Assembly (NCBI GenBank): GCA_910589155.1
Contig: CAJURY010000016.1
Coordinates: 1-30,404, forward strand
DNA: 30,404 nucleotides
Reading direction: 5' to 3'
Origin: an uncultured Oscillospiraceae bacterium
Lineage (GTDB): Bacteria; Bacillota; Clostridia; Oscillospirales; Oscillospiraceae
Part shown: piece by piece, positions 16,901 through 23,650 of the stretch
Numbering within the stretch: position 1 is the first letter of the stretch
How the letters are laid out: every line of letters starts with the position of its first letter
Translations under genes and position numbers: made by a program
Notes under the pieces: generated by a model
Told to the model about the DNA's origin: nothing
The model's database searches: none
Seen by the model: only the letters and a program-made list of their open reading frames with translations

Positions 16901-19750
16901 GTTTACAAGCAGTTCTTCCGCGTAGGCCAGCTCGGAAAGAAGCAGATCCTTCTTGGGATGATACTCGTCAAAGTTTTCGTCCTTGGTCATAGCCCGCTCA
17001 CGCAGGGCTTCGATCTGCTCCTGGGTAACGGTGTCCTTCAGGGTAACGTGCATATCGTCCGCGTACAGGCCGTATACTTCGTCTTCCAGGGAATCATACT
17101 CGAAATACTTGATTTCAGAAATCGTGACGGCTGCGTTGTAATATCTGTGGAAACCTACGCTCAGCTTCTTTACTGTAATCGGCTCATTCAGCGTAAGACG
17201 GATCGTGTTCTTCGCACCGGGGTGCAGGTTTGCAAAGCTGTAGCTTGCGTTAGATACGACCTGTTCGCCCGCCGCATTCCAGCCGTTGATATAAATTGTG
17301 TAGTAGAAGGGCCAGCCAATGGTGTATGCATCTTCCATGCGGTTGGTAACCACAATTTCCTTGATGGTCTTTTCTTCCTTAAAGGTAACGATGGGACCCT
17401 GACCGGCGCCATTTGTGCTATGGAAATAGGTGGTATAGTCGTCGTCGATGAAGAATTCCGGATTAAAGGGTTTATCCTGGGGATACTGCGTGGTATCAAT
17501 GTTGGCGGAATAAGCGGCAATCGTTTCAATCTCTTCTCTGGGAACCATGTTATACTTGGGGAACTTCGGAACTTCGCTGGTGGTTCTGGCAACGGAGGGC
17601 AAGGAGTAGCCGCCGCGGCGCCAGTTGTCGTTATCGTCGTGGTTCCAGCCGTAGACGCGGACTTCATAACGGGTATCGTCCTTCAGGCCGGTGATGTTGT
17701 AGGCGTTGGTGTAAATGTCGTGTACTTCGATCCATTCGCCTTCGCTATCCTTTTCGCGGTACTCCAGGGAGTACTTTTCGGTGCCGACCATGTCCTTCCA
17801 GCTTGTGTTAATCTGGCGGAACTTGCCGGTAGCGTTCAGATTATCGGGGGGTTCGGGAGCCTTGCCGGCCATCTGATAATGCTCAACCTTTTCGCTGTAG
17901 GGGCTGGACCAGTTGCCGTTGGTGGATTTTACACGAACGTAGTAGGTCCACAGAGGTGTAATATGATCCTTATGACCGCCCTCAAAATCGCTGATCATGA
18001 TCTGGTTTACGCCCGCCTTGTAGAACTGCTCAGGGAATACCTTGCCATCTTTGCCAATGGCGGACACTGCTACTTCATAGCCAGTAACGTTGGTTTCGGC
18101 CTTCCAGGTCACGGTGATGTTGTCGCCGGAGCCGGTTACTTCCACATCGGTGGGGATGTTCAGTTCGGGTTCGGGGATACGGGTTTCCATGTCGTTGAGG
18201 AATTCCACCTTGGCAATCTCGGTGAGGTTGGTGGAAGTCGCGGTTTTGGTAACAACAATGGTAACCTTCTTAATAGCAATCTGGGCGCCCAGGTCAATGA
18301 CGATGGAGCCGTCGGCTTTACGGATTGCCTTTGCGGAAGAGGAGATACTGGGGGTATCCGCCGCGGCAACCGCCATAATGCTGTCTGCGCTGCGGCGCGC
18401 CATACGCATCATGCTGGACTGCTGCTGTACCTCTTCCTCGGGCTGCTCCTGGCCGCCTTCGTTTTCAATGGGTACTTCCATGATGATGGGAGCGCCTTCC
18501 GGATCCGCGGGGTTCACGGTTTCTACCTTAATGGTACCGCCGGTGGGGCCGCTGTTTGCGGGAGCCGCAATGACCATGCCGCCAACTTCAGGGGCATTGG
18601 GGATTTCCAATGCGATTTCAACGGGGTTCTCTTCGGAAATGGGTTCTTCCGCCTTTGCGGGGGCAATCGAGATAGGCTCTGCGGCGTCTTCCATGATGGT
18701 GTCGAGCTTACGCTCGCCCTGGGGCTGCGCCTTTTCCTGTGTCTGCTCTACCTTAACGGCAGAGGGCAAAACGGTAATGATGGGGGTTGCTTCCCGCTTC
18801 TCGCGGTTCATGTTGTAAGCCAGGATGCTCAGGTCAACCAGGTCAACCTTGCCGTCCAGGTTCAGGTCATAGATCGCTTCTACGTCCTCAGTGGGCTGCT
18901 CAGCGGGTTCTCCGGGGATTTCGGGAACCTCAGGCTCAGTGGATTCGCTGGTGGTTTCGGTGGTTCCAGACGCTGTAGGCTGAGAAACAGTATGGCTCAT
19001 ATACTGCAAAATCGCCTTGCCGTCCAGCTCGTTAATCGCGCCGTCGCTGTTCACGTCGCCCAAGGCGTACACGCCGGGGGAGGTCTTGCCGTCGCCGCGG
19101 TAGGAGGCGTAGCTGTTGCTGAATACCAGAGTCACCTTGTTGCCTTCGTCAATGGTGACTTTCTGCTGGTAGTCTTCAAAATAATACTCGGCGTTCATAT
19201 GTACCACATATTCGCCGGCGGGAACGTTGGCAGCACGGAAAACGAGAACGCCGTTTTCTACGGTGCTGACGGTGTCGTAGTGGTTTTCCTCACCCTCAGA
19301 TACGGAAGGTTCTGCGGGATGGAGGGTCACCAGGAACAGGCCTCTGATTTCTTCCAGATCCTTCTTTACCGGGAAATCGTTTTGAAGCTGAAGCTCAAAG
19401 TTCACGATTTCGGGGTTTACAGGCGTATCGGGGTTCTGCTCGCCCACAGAGGGCTGGTTGACATCGCTGCTGGAGCCGCCGCCCACATCTACGGGAATCG
19501 TCTCGCCGGTGGGATCGGTTGCTTCGGTTGCTTCGGTTTCTTCGGGAGTGGTTTCTTCAGGCTCGGTTGTTTCGCCTGATAGATCGGTCGTTTCATCGTT
19601 GTCGATGGAGTCGGATGCGGGGTTCGTGTTCAGGATTTCCGTCGATTCATTTGCTTCCGGCAGCGTTTCTACGCTAGCCGCCAGGACAGCTACAGGGGAC
19701 TGGATTAAGAGCACCAGTACCAATAAAATCGCGAACAGTTTTGTTTTCAC
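13901..19750 (-). CDS. Secreted M60-family (enhancin/mucinase-type) zinc metallopeptidase with split dockerin
   Basis: A 1949-aa modular protein. Order: signal peptide (1 to about 24), Thr/Glu-rich linker (to 100), beta domain (about 115-212), dockerin-type calcium repeats GDVNSDGAINELD (about 231-243) and YDLNLDGKVDLVD (about 294-306), Pro/Glu linker, two fibronectin type III-like domains (about 530-725), an F5/8C-like sugar-binding domain (about 740-890), the M60 region with HEMGH (1271-1275) and Glu1286 as probable third ligand, then a second F5/8C-like domain. M60 enzymes with such binding modules cleave mucin-type glycoproteins. There is no wall anchor, so attachment may be through the dockerin. 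The GTG at 19750 begins the signal peptide; the frame stays open 74 codons upstream, through the riboswitch, so earlier starts are rejected. Confidence 0.93.
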   Translation of the reverse strand: MKTKLFAILLVLVLLIQSPVAVLAASVETLPEANESTEILNTNPASDSIDNDETTDLSGETTEPEETTPEETEATEATDPTGETIPVDVGGGSSSDVNQPSVGEQNPDTPVNPEIVNFELQLQNDFPVKKDLEEIRGLFLVTLHPAEPSVSEGEENHYDTVSTVENGVLVFRAANVPAGEYVVHMNAEYYFEDYQQKVTIDEGNKVTLVFSNSYASYRGDGKTSPGVYALGDVNSDGAINELDGKAILQYMSHTVSQPTASGTTETTSESTEPEVPEIPGEPAEQPTEDVEAIYDLNLDGKVDLVDLSILAYNMNREKREATPIITVLPSAVKVEQTQEKAQPQGERKLDTIMEDAAEPISIAPAKAEEPISEENPVEIALEIPNAPEVGGMVIAAPANSGPTGGTIKVETVNPADPEGAPIIMEVPIENEGGQEQPEEEVQQQSSMMRMARRSADSIMAVAAADTPSISSSAKAIRKADGSIVIDLGAQIAIKKVTIVVTKTATSTNLTEIAKVEFLNDMETRIPEPELNIPTDVEVTGSGDNITVTWKAETNVTGYEVAVSAIGKDGKVFPEQFYKAGVNQIMISDFEGGHKDHITPLWTYYVRVKSTNGNWSSPYSEKVEHYQMAGKAPEPPDNLNATGKFRQINTSWKDMVGTEKYSLEYREKDSEGEWIEVHDIYTNAYNITGLKDDTRYEVRVYGWNHDDNDNWRRGGYSLPSVARTTSEVPKFPKYNMVPREEIETIAAYSANIDTTQYPQDKPFNPEFFIDDDYTTYFHSTNGAGQGPIVTFKEEKTIKEIVVTNRMEDAYTIGWPFYYTIYINGWNAAGEQVVSNASYSFANLHPGAKNTIRLTLNEPITVKKLSVGFHRYYNAAVTISEIKYFEYDSLEDEVYGLYADDMHVTLKDTVTQEQIEALRERAMTKDENFDEYHPKKDLLLSELAYAEELLVNGASIDTSYQVKFDVTKNIGGSQFEGGLSGLQPLGYVAQSGNKINVYVGQKGKQLGQLTDVRLVFTQYHPESGAWRAGEIALVQGKNEIEVPNVSSLDFEHGGSLYVVHTNFNNLRNNPVQVRVSGATKIPKLDLHRSIGQSRKSVDEAAWKAAIRTYVEELVEYNRNLSANHEAHKEAVGGYEFGNGSNCFLNSTEIGLDNVLMSVPASQILNAIGGVNGDIDVMTDKLYGSMVAMNQMIELFYKERGFSPVAVNGARGIPTARFNIRYHRMFAGAFMYAGGLHLGIEWGSVPGLATGSPVITDENGKRIGGSMFGWGIAHEMGHNADGGGVAYAEVTNNIWSQFEKTWDSAATTRIPYAKVYDHVTSNTVGKANGVFAQLGMYWQLHLAYDEHYAHYDYYKDADGNRVFDDAHYQEMLAGEFFARYYLYRRDANAAPATTQTFSSVRNGTTDQNIMRTACAAAQKDLTDFFRAWGIVVDDVTANYASQFPKEERKIQYLNDGAHEYTLAGGAAMTSTAVEVALEQGVGANARKVTLTISLPTEANMDAILGYEIIRNGKPVAFVEPAMVTNEDGTTSYAATTVYTDVVETQNNRVMTYGVVAYDKYLNATAMTEMDPIKIRHEGDIPTDNWAIVSSNMVSDDGVISVYDGTKLVEGETYTDAKTGETVTYIKSMDVCYLDRDTGEVLRTESAAHLWFDGDENTTYIGRSASGNAQVVISLGGKQELMGIARPTNVASDLTRLWSFGLEFSNNGGASWTAIGAIQAITLEDGRSALMFKTDGNIRAITATHIRITGNRSNMLGFEELTLLGPTGDNVDIGISTIGEDGRETWNTDNAIGLLGEDYVLDAEANSVIPAGSFIVTGKYTGNAAYNVVKLYNQNHKMFDESFENKRDSIINGYQVFFADMPEAGNIVNVKDGFWVYWLEPLAGENEGKFGLPGAGENGEDLVVELPTKVYAELYRVDNAMTLAGERLVSDSFVVNVPEILPTIHLTNTAAES

Positions 19751-19756
19751 ATCGTC

Positions 19757-19803
19757 ACACTTCTTTCTTAAAATTTGTTCATTGGTTTCGGCTTCAAAGA
19801 AAG
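19757..19803 (-). promoter_or_regulatory. Possible anti-Shine-Dalgarno platform of the M60 gene
   Basis: On the minus strand CTTTCTT (19797-19803), touching the last P1 base of the aptamer, is a perfect complement of AAGAAAG (19763-19769), which overlaps the ribosome binding region AAGAAAGAAG before the GTG. A 7-bp pairing would hide the start site and compete with P1, suggesting translational control. Structure inferred by eye only. Confidence 0.45.
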
Positions 19804-19877
19804 GCAATCGGCTACCATACCGCGTCTTGCGGCTTAGGCCCTTTGACTTTGCGCCCCTGCGTTTCCACAGGTTTGCC
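19803..19877 (-). ncRNA. Cyclic-di-GMP-I riboswitch, gene-proximal copy before the M60 gene
   Basis: A full class I aptamer on the minus strand: GGCAAACCTG-GGAAA-CGCAGG, GCGCAAAG, GGGCCTAA, a CCGC/GCGG helix, ATGGTAGCC and GATTGCC. The c-di-GMP contact positions (G of GGCAAACC, first C of CCGA) are conserved. It lies 52 bases before the M60 start codon. It is followed by a possible anti-SD pairing, with no T-tract element. Confidence 0.93.
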
Positions 19878-19939
19878 TTGGGGCATTGGATGTTCTGTCT
19901 CGCAATTCCTCCTTCCTTCCTGCTTGGTTGCCCGGAAAT

Positions 19940-20038
19940 AAAAAAACGCCACAGTTCTAGAATGAACAGCAAATGTCAAAGACAATCGCCGCTACATTCA
20001 CCACTGTGAGCGTAACGTATACATCCAAGCTAAACTTG
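19940..20038 (-). promoter_or_regulatory. Expression-platform region of the promoter-proximal M60 riboswitch
   Basis: Minus-strand order after the aptamer: H1 (20026-20038, CAAG/CTTG), H2 (19990-20017, CGTTAC/GTAGCG enclosing TCAC/GTGA), CTTTGACATTTGCTG (19967-19981), 14 bases, GTGGCG (19947-19952) and seven T (19940-19946). The 15-mer and the spacing to GTGGCG are identical to the sipW leader. H1 and H2 differ in sequence but keep pairing. CTTTGAC can pair over 7 bp with GTCAAAG inside the aptamer. The purine-rich stretch after the T tract (19905-19922) has no assigned role. Confidence 0.6.
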
Positions 20039-20041
20039 AAC

Positions 20042-20118
20042 GGCAATCGGCTGTCATACCGTACTTCGTACGGGTTAGACCCTTTGACTTTGCGTCCCTG
20101 CATTTCCACAGGTTTGCC
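20042..20118 (-). ncRNA. Cyclic-di-GMP-I riboswitch, promoter-proximal copy before the M60 gene
   Basis: A second class I aptamer 164 bases upstream of the first. It keeps GGCAAACCTG, GGAAA loop, ACGCAAAG, CTAA, a CCGTAC/GTACGG helix with GAA loop, and AGCCGATTGCC. Where the other two copies have GGGCC and GGTAGCC it has GGGTC and GACAGCC. The changes compensate and keep the helix. The predicted c-di-GMP contacts are unchanged. Confidence 0.92.
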
Positions 20119-20144
20119 AAACATATTATTTCATTTATAGCCGT

Positions 20145-20173
20145 ATTATAACAGGCGCTTTTGGAAATGTCAA
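20145..20173 (-). promoter_or_regulatory. Consensus sigma-A promoter of the M60 operon
   Basis: On the minus strand a perfect TTGACA (20168-20173), a 17-base spacer and a perfect TATAAT (20145-20150). Transcription would start about 20 bases before the first riboswitch. A full-consensus promoter fits a gene whose control lies in its leader. Confidence 0.9.
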
Positions 20174-20237
20174 CCCCCTTTTCCAAAAAACTGGAAAATC
20201 TTTTCGGGGTAAATCTCAGACGCGCGCAGGTTGCTTT

Positions 20238-20266
20238 TTGATCCGATTTGGCTTACAATATATTAT
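20238..20266 (+). promoter_or_regulatory. Sigma-A promoter of rarA
   Basis: TTGATC (20238-20243), 17 bases and TATTAT (20261-20266), 24 bases before the rarA start codon. It is divergent from the M60 operon promoter. Confidence 0.65.
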
Positions 20267-20290
20267 ATAAAATAACGAAGGAGGGCTATT

Positions 20291-21550
20291 ATGTATCAGC
20301 CTCTGGCGGAGCTTCTACGCCCCACCAGCTTGGACGAAGTGTTTGGACAAGCGCATATTCTGGGACCAGGCTGTATTCTGCGCCGGATCATTGAGTCCGG
20401 CAACATTCCCAACCTGATTTTTTACGGCCCATCCGGGACGGGCAAAACCACGGTTGCCAACATCATCGCGGAAAAAACCAACCGCAAGCTTTGCCGCCTG
20501 AACGCCACCACCGCCTCCACCGCCGACATTAAAGAGGTCGTTTCTCAGCTCGATACCTTTCTTGCCCCCAACGGGGTGCTTTTATATCTGGACGAAATTC
20601 AGTATTTCAACAAAAAGCAGCAGCAATCTCTGCTGGAGCACATCGAAAACGGCAAGATTACCCTCATTGCATCCACCACGGAAAATCCATATTTTTCCAT
20701 TTTTAACGCGATTTTAAGCCGCTCCACCATTTTTGAGTTCAAGCAGATTACCAAGGAGGCGGCCTTGCAGGCCATAAACCGGGGGATTGCCTTTTTGGAA
20801 GAACGAAACGGCGTGCGCGCCGACGCGGAAGAAGGGGCGCTTTCGTACATGGCCTCCGCCTGCGGCGGAGATCTGCGCAAAGCTATGAACGCTTTGGAAG
20901 TCCTGTTCGCCGCCGCCGACTTGTCCGGCGAAGTGCGCATTTCCCTGGCGGACGCCAAGGCCGTCACCCAGCGCAGCGCCATGCGCTACGACCGGGAGGG
21001 GGACGCCCACTACGACTTATTGTCCGCTTTGCAAAAATCCATTCGCGGCTCCGATCCGGACGCGGCGGCGCATTATCTGGCGCGGCTTTTGGAGGCCGGA
21101 GACATGCTCTCCGCCTGCCGGCGTCTGATGGTCATTGCCTGCGAGGACGTGGGGCTGGCTTATCCGCAAATCATCCCCATTGTGAAAGCCTGCGTGGACG
21201 CGGCTACCATGCTGGGAATGCCGGAAGCGCGCATCCCTTTGGGAGACGCCGCCGTATTGATGGCGACCTCCCCCAAATCCAACTCCGCTTACCTTGCCAT
21301 AGACGGCGCTTTGGCGGACGTGCGCAAGGGGAAAACCGGCGCGCCTCCCCGGCATTTGCAAAACGTGCACGCCGATAGCTACTCCATGGAGCGGGAGCAG
21401 GGCTATTTGTATCCCCACGATTTTCCGGGGCATTGGGTGCGCCAGTCCTATCTGCCGGAAGAACTTACCGGCGCAAAATATTACGAATACGGCCCCAACA
21501 AGCTGGAGCAGGCGGCAAAGCGGTACTGGGAAGAAATCAAAAAACCGTAA
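20291..21550 (+). CDS. rarA: Replication-associated recombination protein A (MgsA/RarA AAA+ ATPase)
   Basis: A 419-aa AAA+ ATPase related to clamp loaders that acts at stalled replication forks. Features: Walker A GPSGTGKTT (49-57), Walker B LLYLDEIQ, the sensor stretch ASTTENP and arginine finger region AILSRS. The C-terminal half has the MgsA/RarA signatures HYLARLLEAGDM, RRLMVIACEDVGLA and YLYPHDFPGHWVRQSYLPEEL. The length is normal. The ATG has GGAGGG six bases upstream. Its last 14 bases overlap the end of the convergent S1-domain gene, with no terminator between. Confidence 0.96.
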   Translation: MYQPLAELLRPTSLDEVFGQAHILGPGCILRRIIESGNIPNLIFYGPSGTGKTTVANIIAEKTNRKLCRLNATTASTADIKEVVSQLDTFLAPNGVLLYLDEIQYFNKKQQQSLLEHIENGKITLIASTTENPYFSIFNAILSRSTIFEFKQITKEAALQAINRGIAFLEERNGVRADAEEGALSYMASACGGDLRKAMNALEVLFAAADLSGEVRISLADAKAVTQRSAMRYDREGDAHYDLLSALQKSIRGSDPDAAAHYLARLLEAGDMLSACRRLMVIACEDVGLAYPQIIPIVKACVDAATMLGMPEARIPLGDAAVLMATSPKSNSAYLAIDGALADVRKGKTGAPPRHLQNVHADSYSMEREQGYLYPHDFPGHWVRQSYLPEELTGAKYYEYGPNKLEQAAKRYWEEIKKP

Positions 21551-22430
21551 TGCCAGTATTTTCTCCATAACGCCACTGGTCGATATGCCGGCCGGTTTCA
21601 AAATACTGAAAAGGCTGTCTGGGCAGAGGCTCCGCCAAGCGATCCAGCACGGTGAGCTTGATTTTCTGCCGCTGGGGGCTAACGGAGCGGATGTATACGC
21701 TTACCCCGTCTCCCGGCTGTAATTTTTCGTCCGGCTCCGCCAAACCGGATAGGTTTGGGGTCAGTTCGACGAACACCCCATAGGGCTGAATCCCCCGGAC
21801 GATTCCCGTAACCGTCTGCCCGGCGCGGAAGGCCGCGGCGTTTTCCTCCCAGGTGCCAAGGAGTTCCCGATGGGTCAAGCAGATGCGCCCGGCCTCCGGC
21901 TCCACGGATAGTACCGCCGCAAAAATCTTCTGGCCGATGGCAAAGCGTTCGCTGCAATGGCTGATCCGGGAAACGGAACAGCGGTCAATGCTCATAAGCG
22001 CCGTGACCCCGCAGCCAATATCGCAAAAAGCGCCGAAGCCCGTCACATTGGTGACAACGGCGGGCAGAATATCGCCCGGGCGCAGATGGGTCAGGAAAAA
22101 GTCCAGCGCTTCCATCTGGGCGCCCTTGCGGGAGAGCAGCGCCGTGCCGCCGGGAGAAAAGGCCAGCACCTGAAAGCAGACCCGCCTGCCCACCTTAGAT
22201 AAAATTGCGATTTCTTTCGCCGTTCCTTTTGCGGCCTCCAGAGAGGTTTCCTCCCGGGGAATTAGTCCCCGCACCGTATCTAAATCCACAATCAGGTTGT
22301 GAAATTCATCGCATTTGCTGCAAAAGCCGGTAAAAATTTCCCGTCCTCCCGCTGCGCGGCGGAGCTGCTCCGGGGTGGGGACGCTCTGAGGGCTGTAGCC
22401 CTCCGGTTCGTATGGAAACATCAATCTCAT
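21537..22430 (-). CDS. S1 RNA-binding domain protein (ribosomal protein S1-like)
   Basis: A 297-aa cytoplasmic protein with at least two S1 domains. One begins GDILPAVVTNVTGFGAFCDIGCGVTALMSID (about 120-195); the next begins GQTVTGIVRGIQPYGVFVELTPNLSGLAEP (about 203-270). The N-terminal 110 residues form a third, diverged S1-like unit that includes GFCSKCDEFHNLIVDL. Proteins of this type bind RNA and may assist translation; shorter S1 homologues are common in Clostridia. The ATG at 22430 (GGAG six bases upstream) is preferred to an in-frame start 20 codons earlier that lacks a ribosome site. It is divergent from the DUF951 gene, 62 bases away. Confidence 0.85.
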   Translation of the reverse strand: MRLMFPYEPEGYSPQSVPTPEQLRRAAGGREIFTGFCSKCDEFHNLIVDLDTVRGLIPREETSLEAAKGTAKEIAILSKVGRRVCFQVLAFSPGGTALLSRKGAQMEALDFFLTHLRPGDILPAVVTNVTGFGAFCDIGCGVTALMSIDRCSVSRISHCSERFAIGQKIFAAVLSVEPEAGRICLTHRELLGTWEENAAAFRAGQTVTGIVRGIQPYGVFVELTPNLSGLAEPDEKLQPGDGVSVYIRSVSPQRQKIKLTVLDRLAEPLPRQPFQYFETGRHIDQWRYGENTGITVF

Positions 22431-22492
22431 TCCCTTCTCCAAATCTGTGCAAAGCTTCGCACAAAACAGACTATGCCACAGGAGGCGCAATT

Positions 22493-22687
22493 ATGGATAT
22501 TCATCTGCAAGACATTCTGGTTATGAAAAAGCCCCACCCCTGCGGGGAAAAGCAGTGGCGGGTATTGCGCGTGGGGGCTGATTTTCGCCTGCGGTGCCTG
22601 GGCTGCGGCCATGAGGTTATGATTCCCAGGAGCAAAGCGGAAAAAAATCTGCAGCAGGTGCTCCGGGACGGTCAAAGAATCGTTTGA
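22493..22687 (+). CDS. DUF951 family protein
   Basis: A 64-aa basic protein of the DUF951 (YyzM-like) family, widespread in Firmicutes. Visible family marks are the start DIHLQDILVMKKPHPCGEKQW, the CLGCGHEVMIPRSKAEK segment and three cysteines (one in PCGE, two in CLGC) that could bind a metal. Function is unknown; the family often lies near DNA-replication or ribosome genes. The ATG at 22493 has AGGAGG at ideal spacing. A longer frame starting at 22412 would run through the promoter and ribosome site of this gene and is rejected. Confidence 0.85.
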   Translation: MDIHLQDILVMKKPHPCGEKQWRVLRVGADFRLRCLGCGHEVMIPRSKAEKNLQQVLRDGQRIV

Positions 22688-22783
22688 CAGACTTGTGCAT
22701 CCCTCCCGTAAATCCGTCCGCTGATTTTGTAGCCCCATGGAAGAGCGGGGGACACTGGGACAAAAACCATAGAAGCAGCCCAA

Positions 22784-22826
22784 AAACAGGCCGCGATTCC
22801 TTTTGGAATTGCGACCTGTTTTTTTG
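22784..22826 (+). terminator. Terminator upstream of spoIIGA
   Basis: A long stem (22784-22800 with 22805-22821, one mismatch and G-U pairing), loop TTTT, then seven T on the plus strand. It ends the DUF951 transcript and isolates the spoIIGA promoter. Confidence 0.88.
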
Positions 22827-22831
22827 CACAC

Positions 22832-22848
22832 GAGGTGCTATACTTTGT
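22832..22848 (+). promoter_or_regulatory. Possible spoIIGA-sigE promoter
   Basis: An extended -10, TGC-TATACT (hexamer 22839-22844), lies 32 bases before the spoIIGA start. No standard -35 is present at 17 bases. In Bacillus subtilis spoIIGA is Spo0A-activated with atypical spacing, but no convincing Spo0A box was found here. Confidence 0.4.
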
Positions 22849-22876
22849 CCAGCGGCACAGAAGGGGGAATTCAAAC

Positions 22877-23650
22877 TTGCGGATTTATTTGGATCTGGTT
22901 CTTTTATTGAACTTTTCTTTGAATTTTCTTTTGCTTTTTGGAGCGGGACTGGCATCCGGGTACTGTCCGCGTTTGGGCAGGCTGTCTCTTGGCGCAGCGG
23001 TAGGGGCGCTTTATGCGGGGCTAACCTATTTGCCCCAGCTCGCGTTTCTGGCTGGATTTTTCTGGCGAGGCGTCTTTCTTTTGCTGCTTCTCACCGCCGC
23101 CTACGGTTACGGCAGGCAGACGGTACGGCCGGGGCTGATTTTTCTGCTTTTGAGCTTTGCCCTAGGCGGCGCGCTGGAGCGTCTTACTACTCCAAGCTTT
23201 CTGGCGCTTCTGGGCGCGGCGACGATTTTGTGCGTTTTCTGCCGGGTTTTGCGGGGGAACGGACAGGTGCTGGTGCCGGTGCATATGGAATCCGGCGGAC
23301 GGCAGGTACAGCTCACCGCCCTGAAGGATACGGGCAATACCCTGAAAGACCCCATCAGCGGAGAGCCGGTACTCATTGTCCAACAAAGCGCGGCGGAAAA
23401 GCTGCTTCCAGCGGGCCTTTCCGGCAAGGAGGCCACGGAGCTTCTCTCCGCTTTGCAAAACGCCGCCCCACAGGTAAAGCCCCGCTTGGTACCTTATCGG
23501 GCAGTGGGCAAAGAGCAGGGGATGCTTCTGGCCATGCGCTGTGACCGCGTTACCATCGGCGGACGAGAGGCGGGAACGCTGATTGCGTTTACCAACACAG
23601 TTTTATCGGAAAAAGGACAGTTTCAGGCATTGACAGGAGGGCGTTTATGA
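22877..23650 (+). CDS. spoIIGA: Sporulation sigma-E factor-processing peptidase
   Basis: A mother-cell membrane protease that cleaves the pro-sequence of sigma-E during sporulation. The 257-aa product has an N-terminal half with about five membrane helices (residues 2-130) and a C-terminal aspartic-protease-like domain with the active-site motif ALKDTGNTLKDP. The start is TTG at 22877, eight bases after AAGGGGGA; translation then begins with the membrane helix (RIYLDLVLLLNF). The gene overlaps sigE by four bases (ATGA), the usual coupling of protease and substrate. The length is slightly below the Bacillus protein. Confidence 0.92.
   Translation: MRIYLDLVLLLNFSLNFLLLFGAGLASGYCPRLGRLSLGAAVGALYAGLTYLPQLAFLAGFFWRGVFLLLLLTAAYGYGRQTVRPGLIFLLLSFALGGALERLTTPSFLALLGAATILCVFCRVLRGNGQVLVPVHMESGGRQVQLTALKDTGNTLKDPISGEPVLIVQQSAAEKLLPAGLSGKEATELLSALQNAAPQVKPRLVPYRAVGKEQGMLLAMRCDRVTIGGREAGTLIAFTNTVLSEKGQFQALTGGRL

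Noticed and set aside
14255..19579. A 1774-codon open frame on the plus strand opposite the M60 gene.
   Set aside because: It is fully antisense to a well-supported gene with signal peptide, dockerin and HEMGH motif, shows no recognisable domain, and is explained by the codon bias of the M60 gene.
19751..19972. An N-terminal extension of the M60 protein to 19972.
   Set aside because: The frame passes through riboswitch B and would put 74 residues before a clear signal peptide. The GTG at 19750 is at the right place for export.
6607..20118. Three similar segments of about 75 bases (6607-6679, 19803-19877, 20042-20118) that could look like dispersed repeats or CRISPR remnants.
   Set aside because: Each folds as a class I c-di-GMP aptamer on the same strand as the downstream gene, with conserved contacts; there are no regular spacers.
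22684..23544. A 286-codon plus-strand frame overlapping spoIIGA.
   Set aside because: It runs through the terminator at 22784-22826 and is out of frame with the protease motif DTGNTLKDP of spoIIGA.
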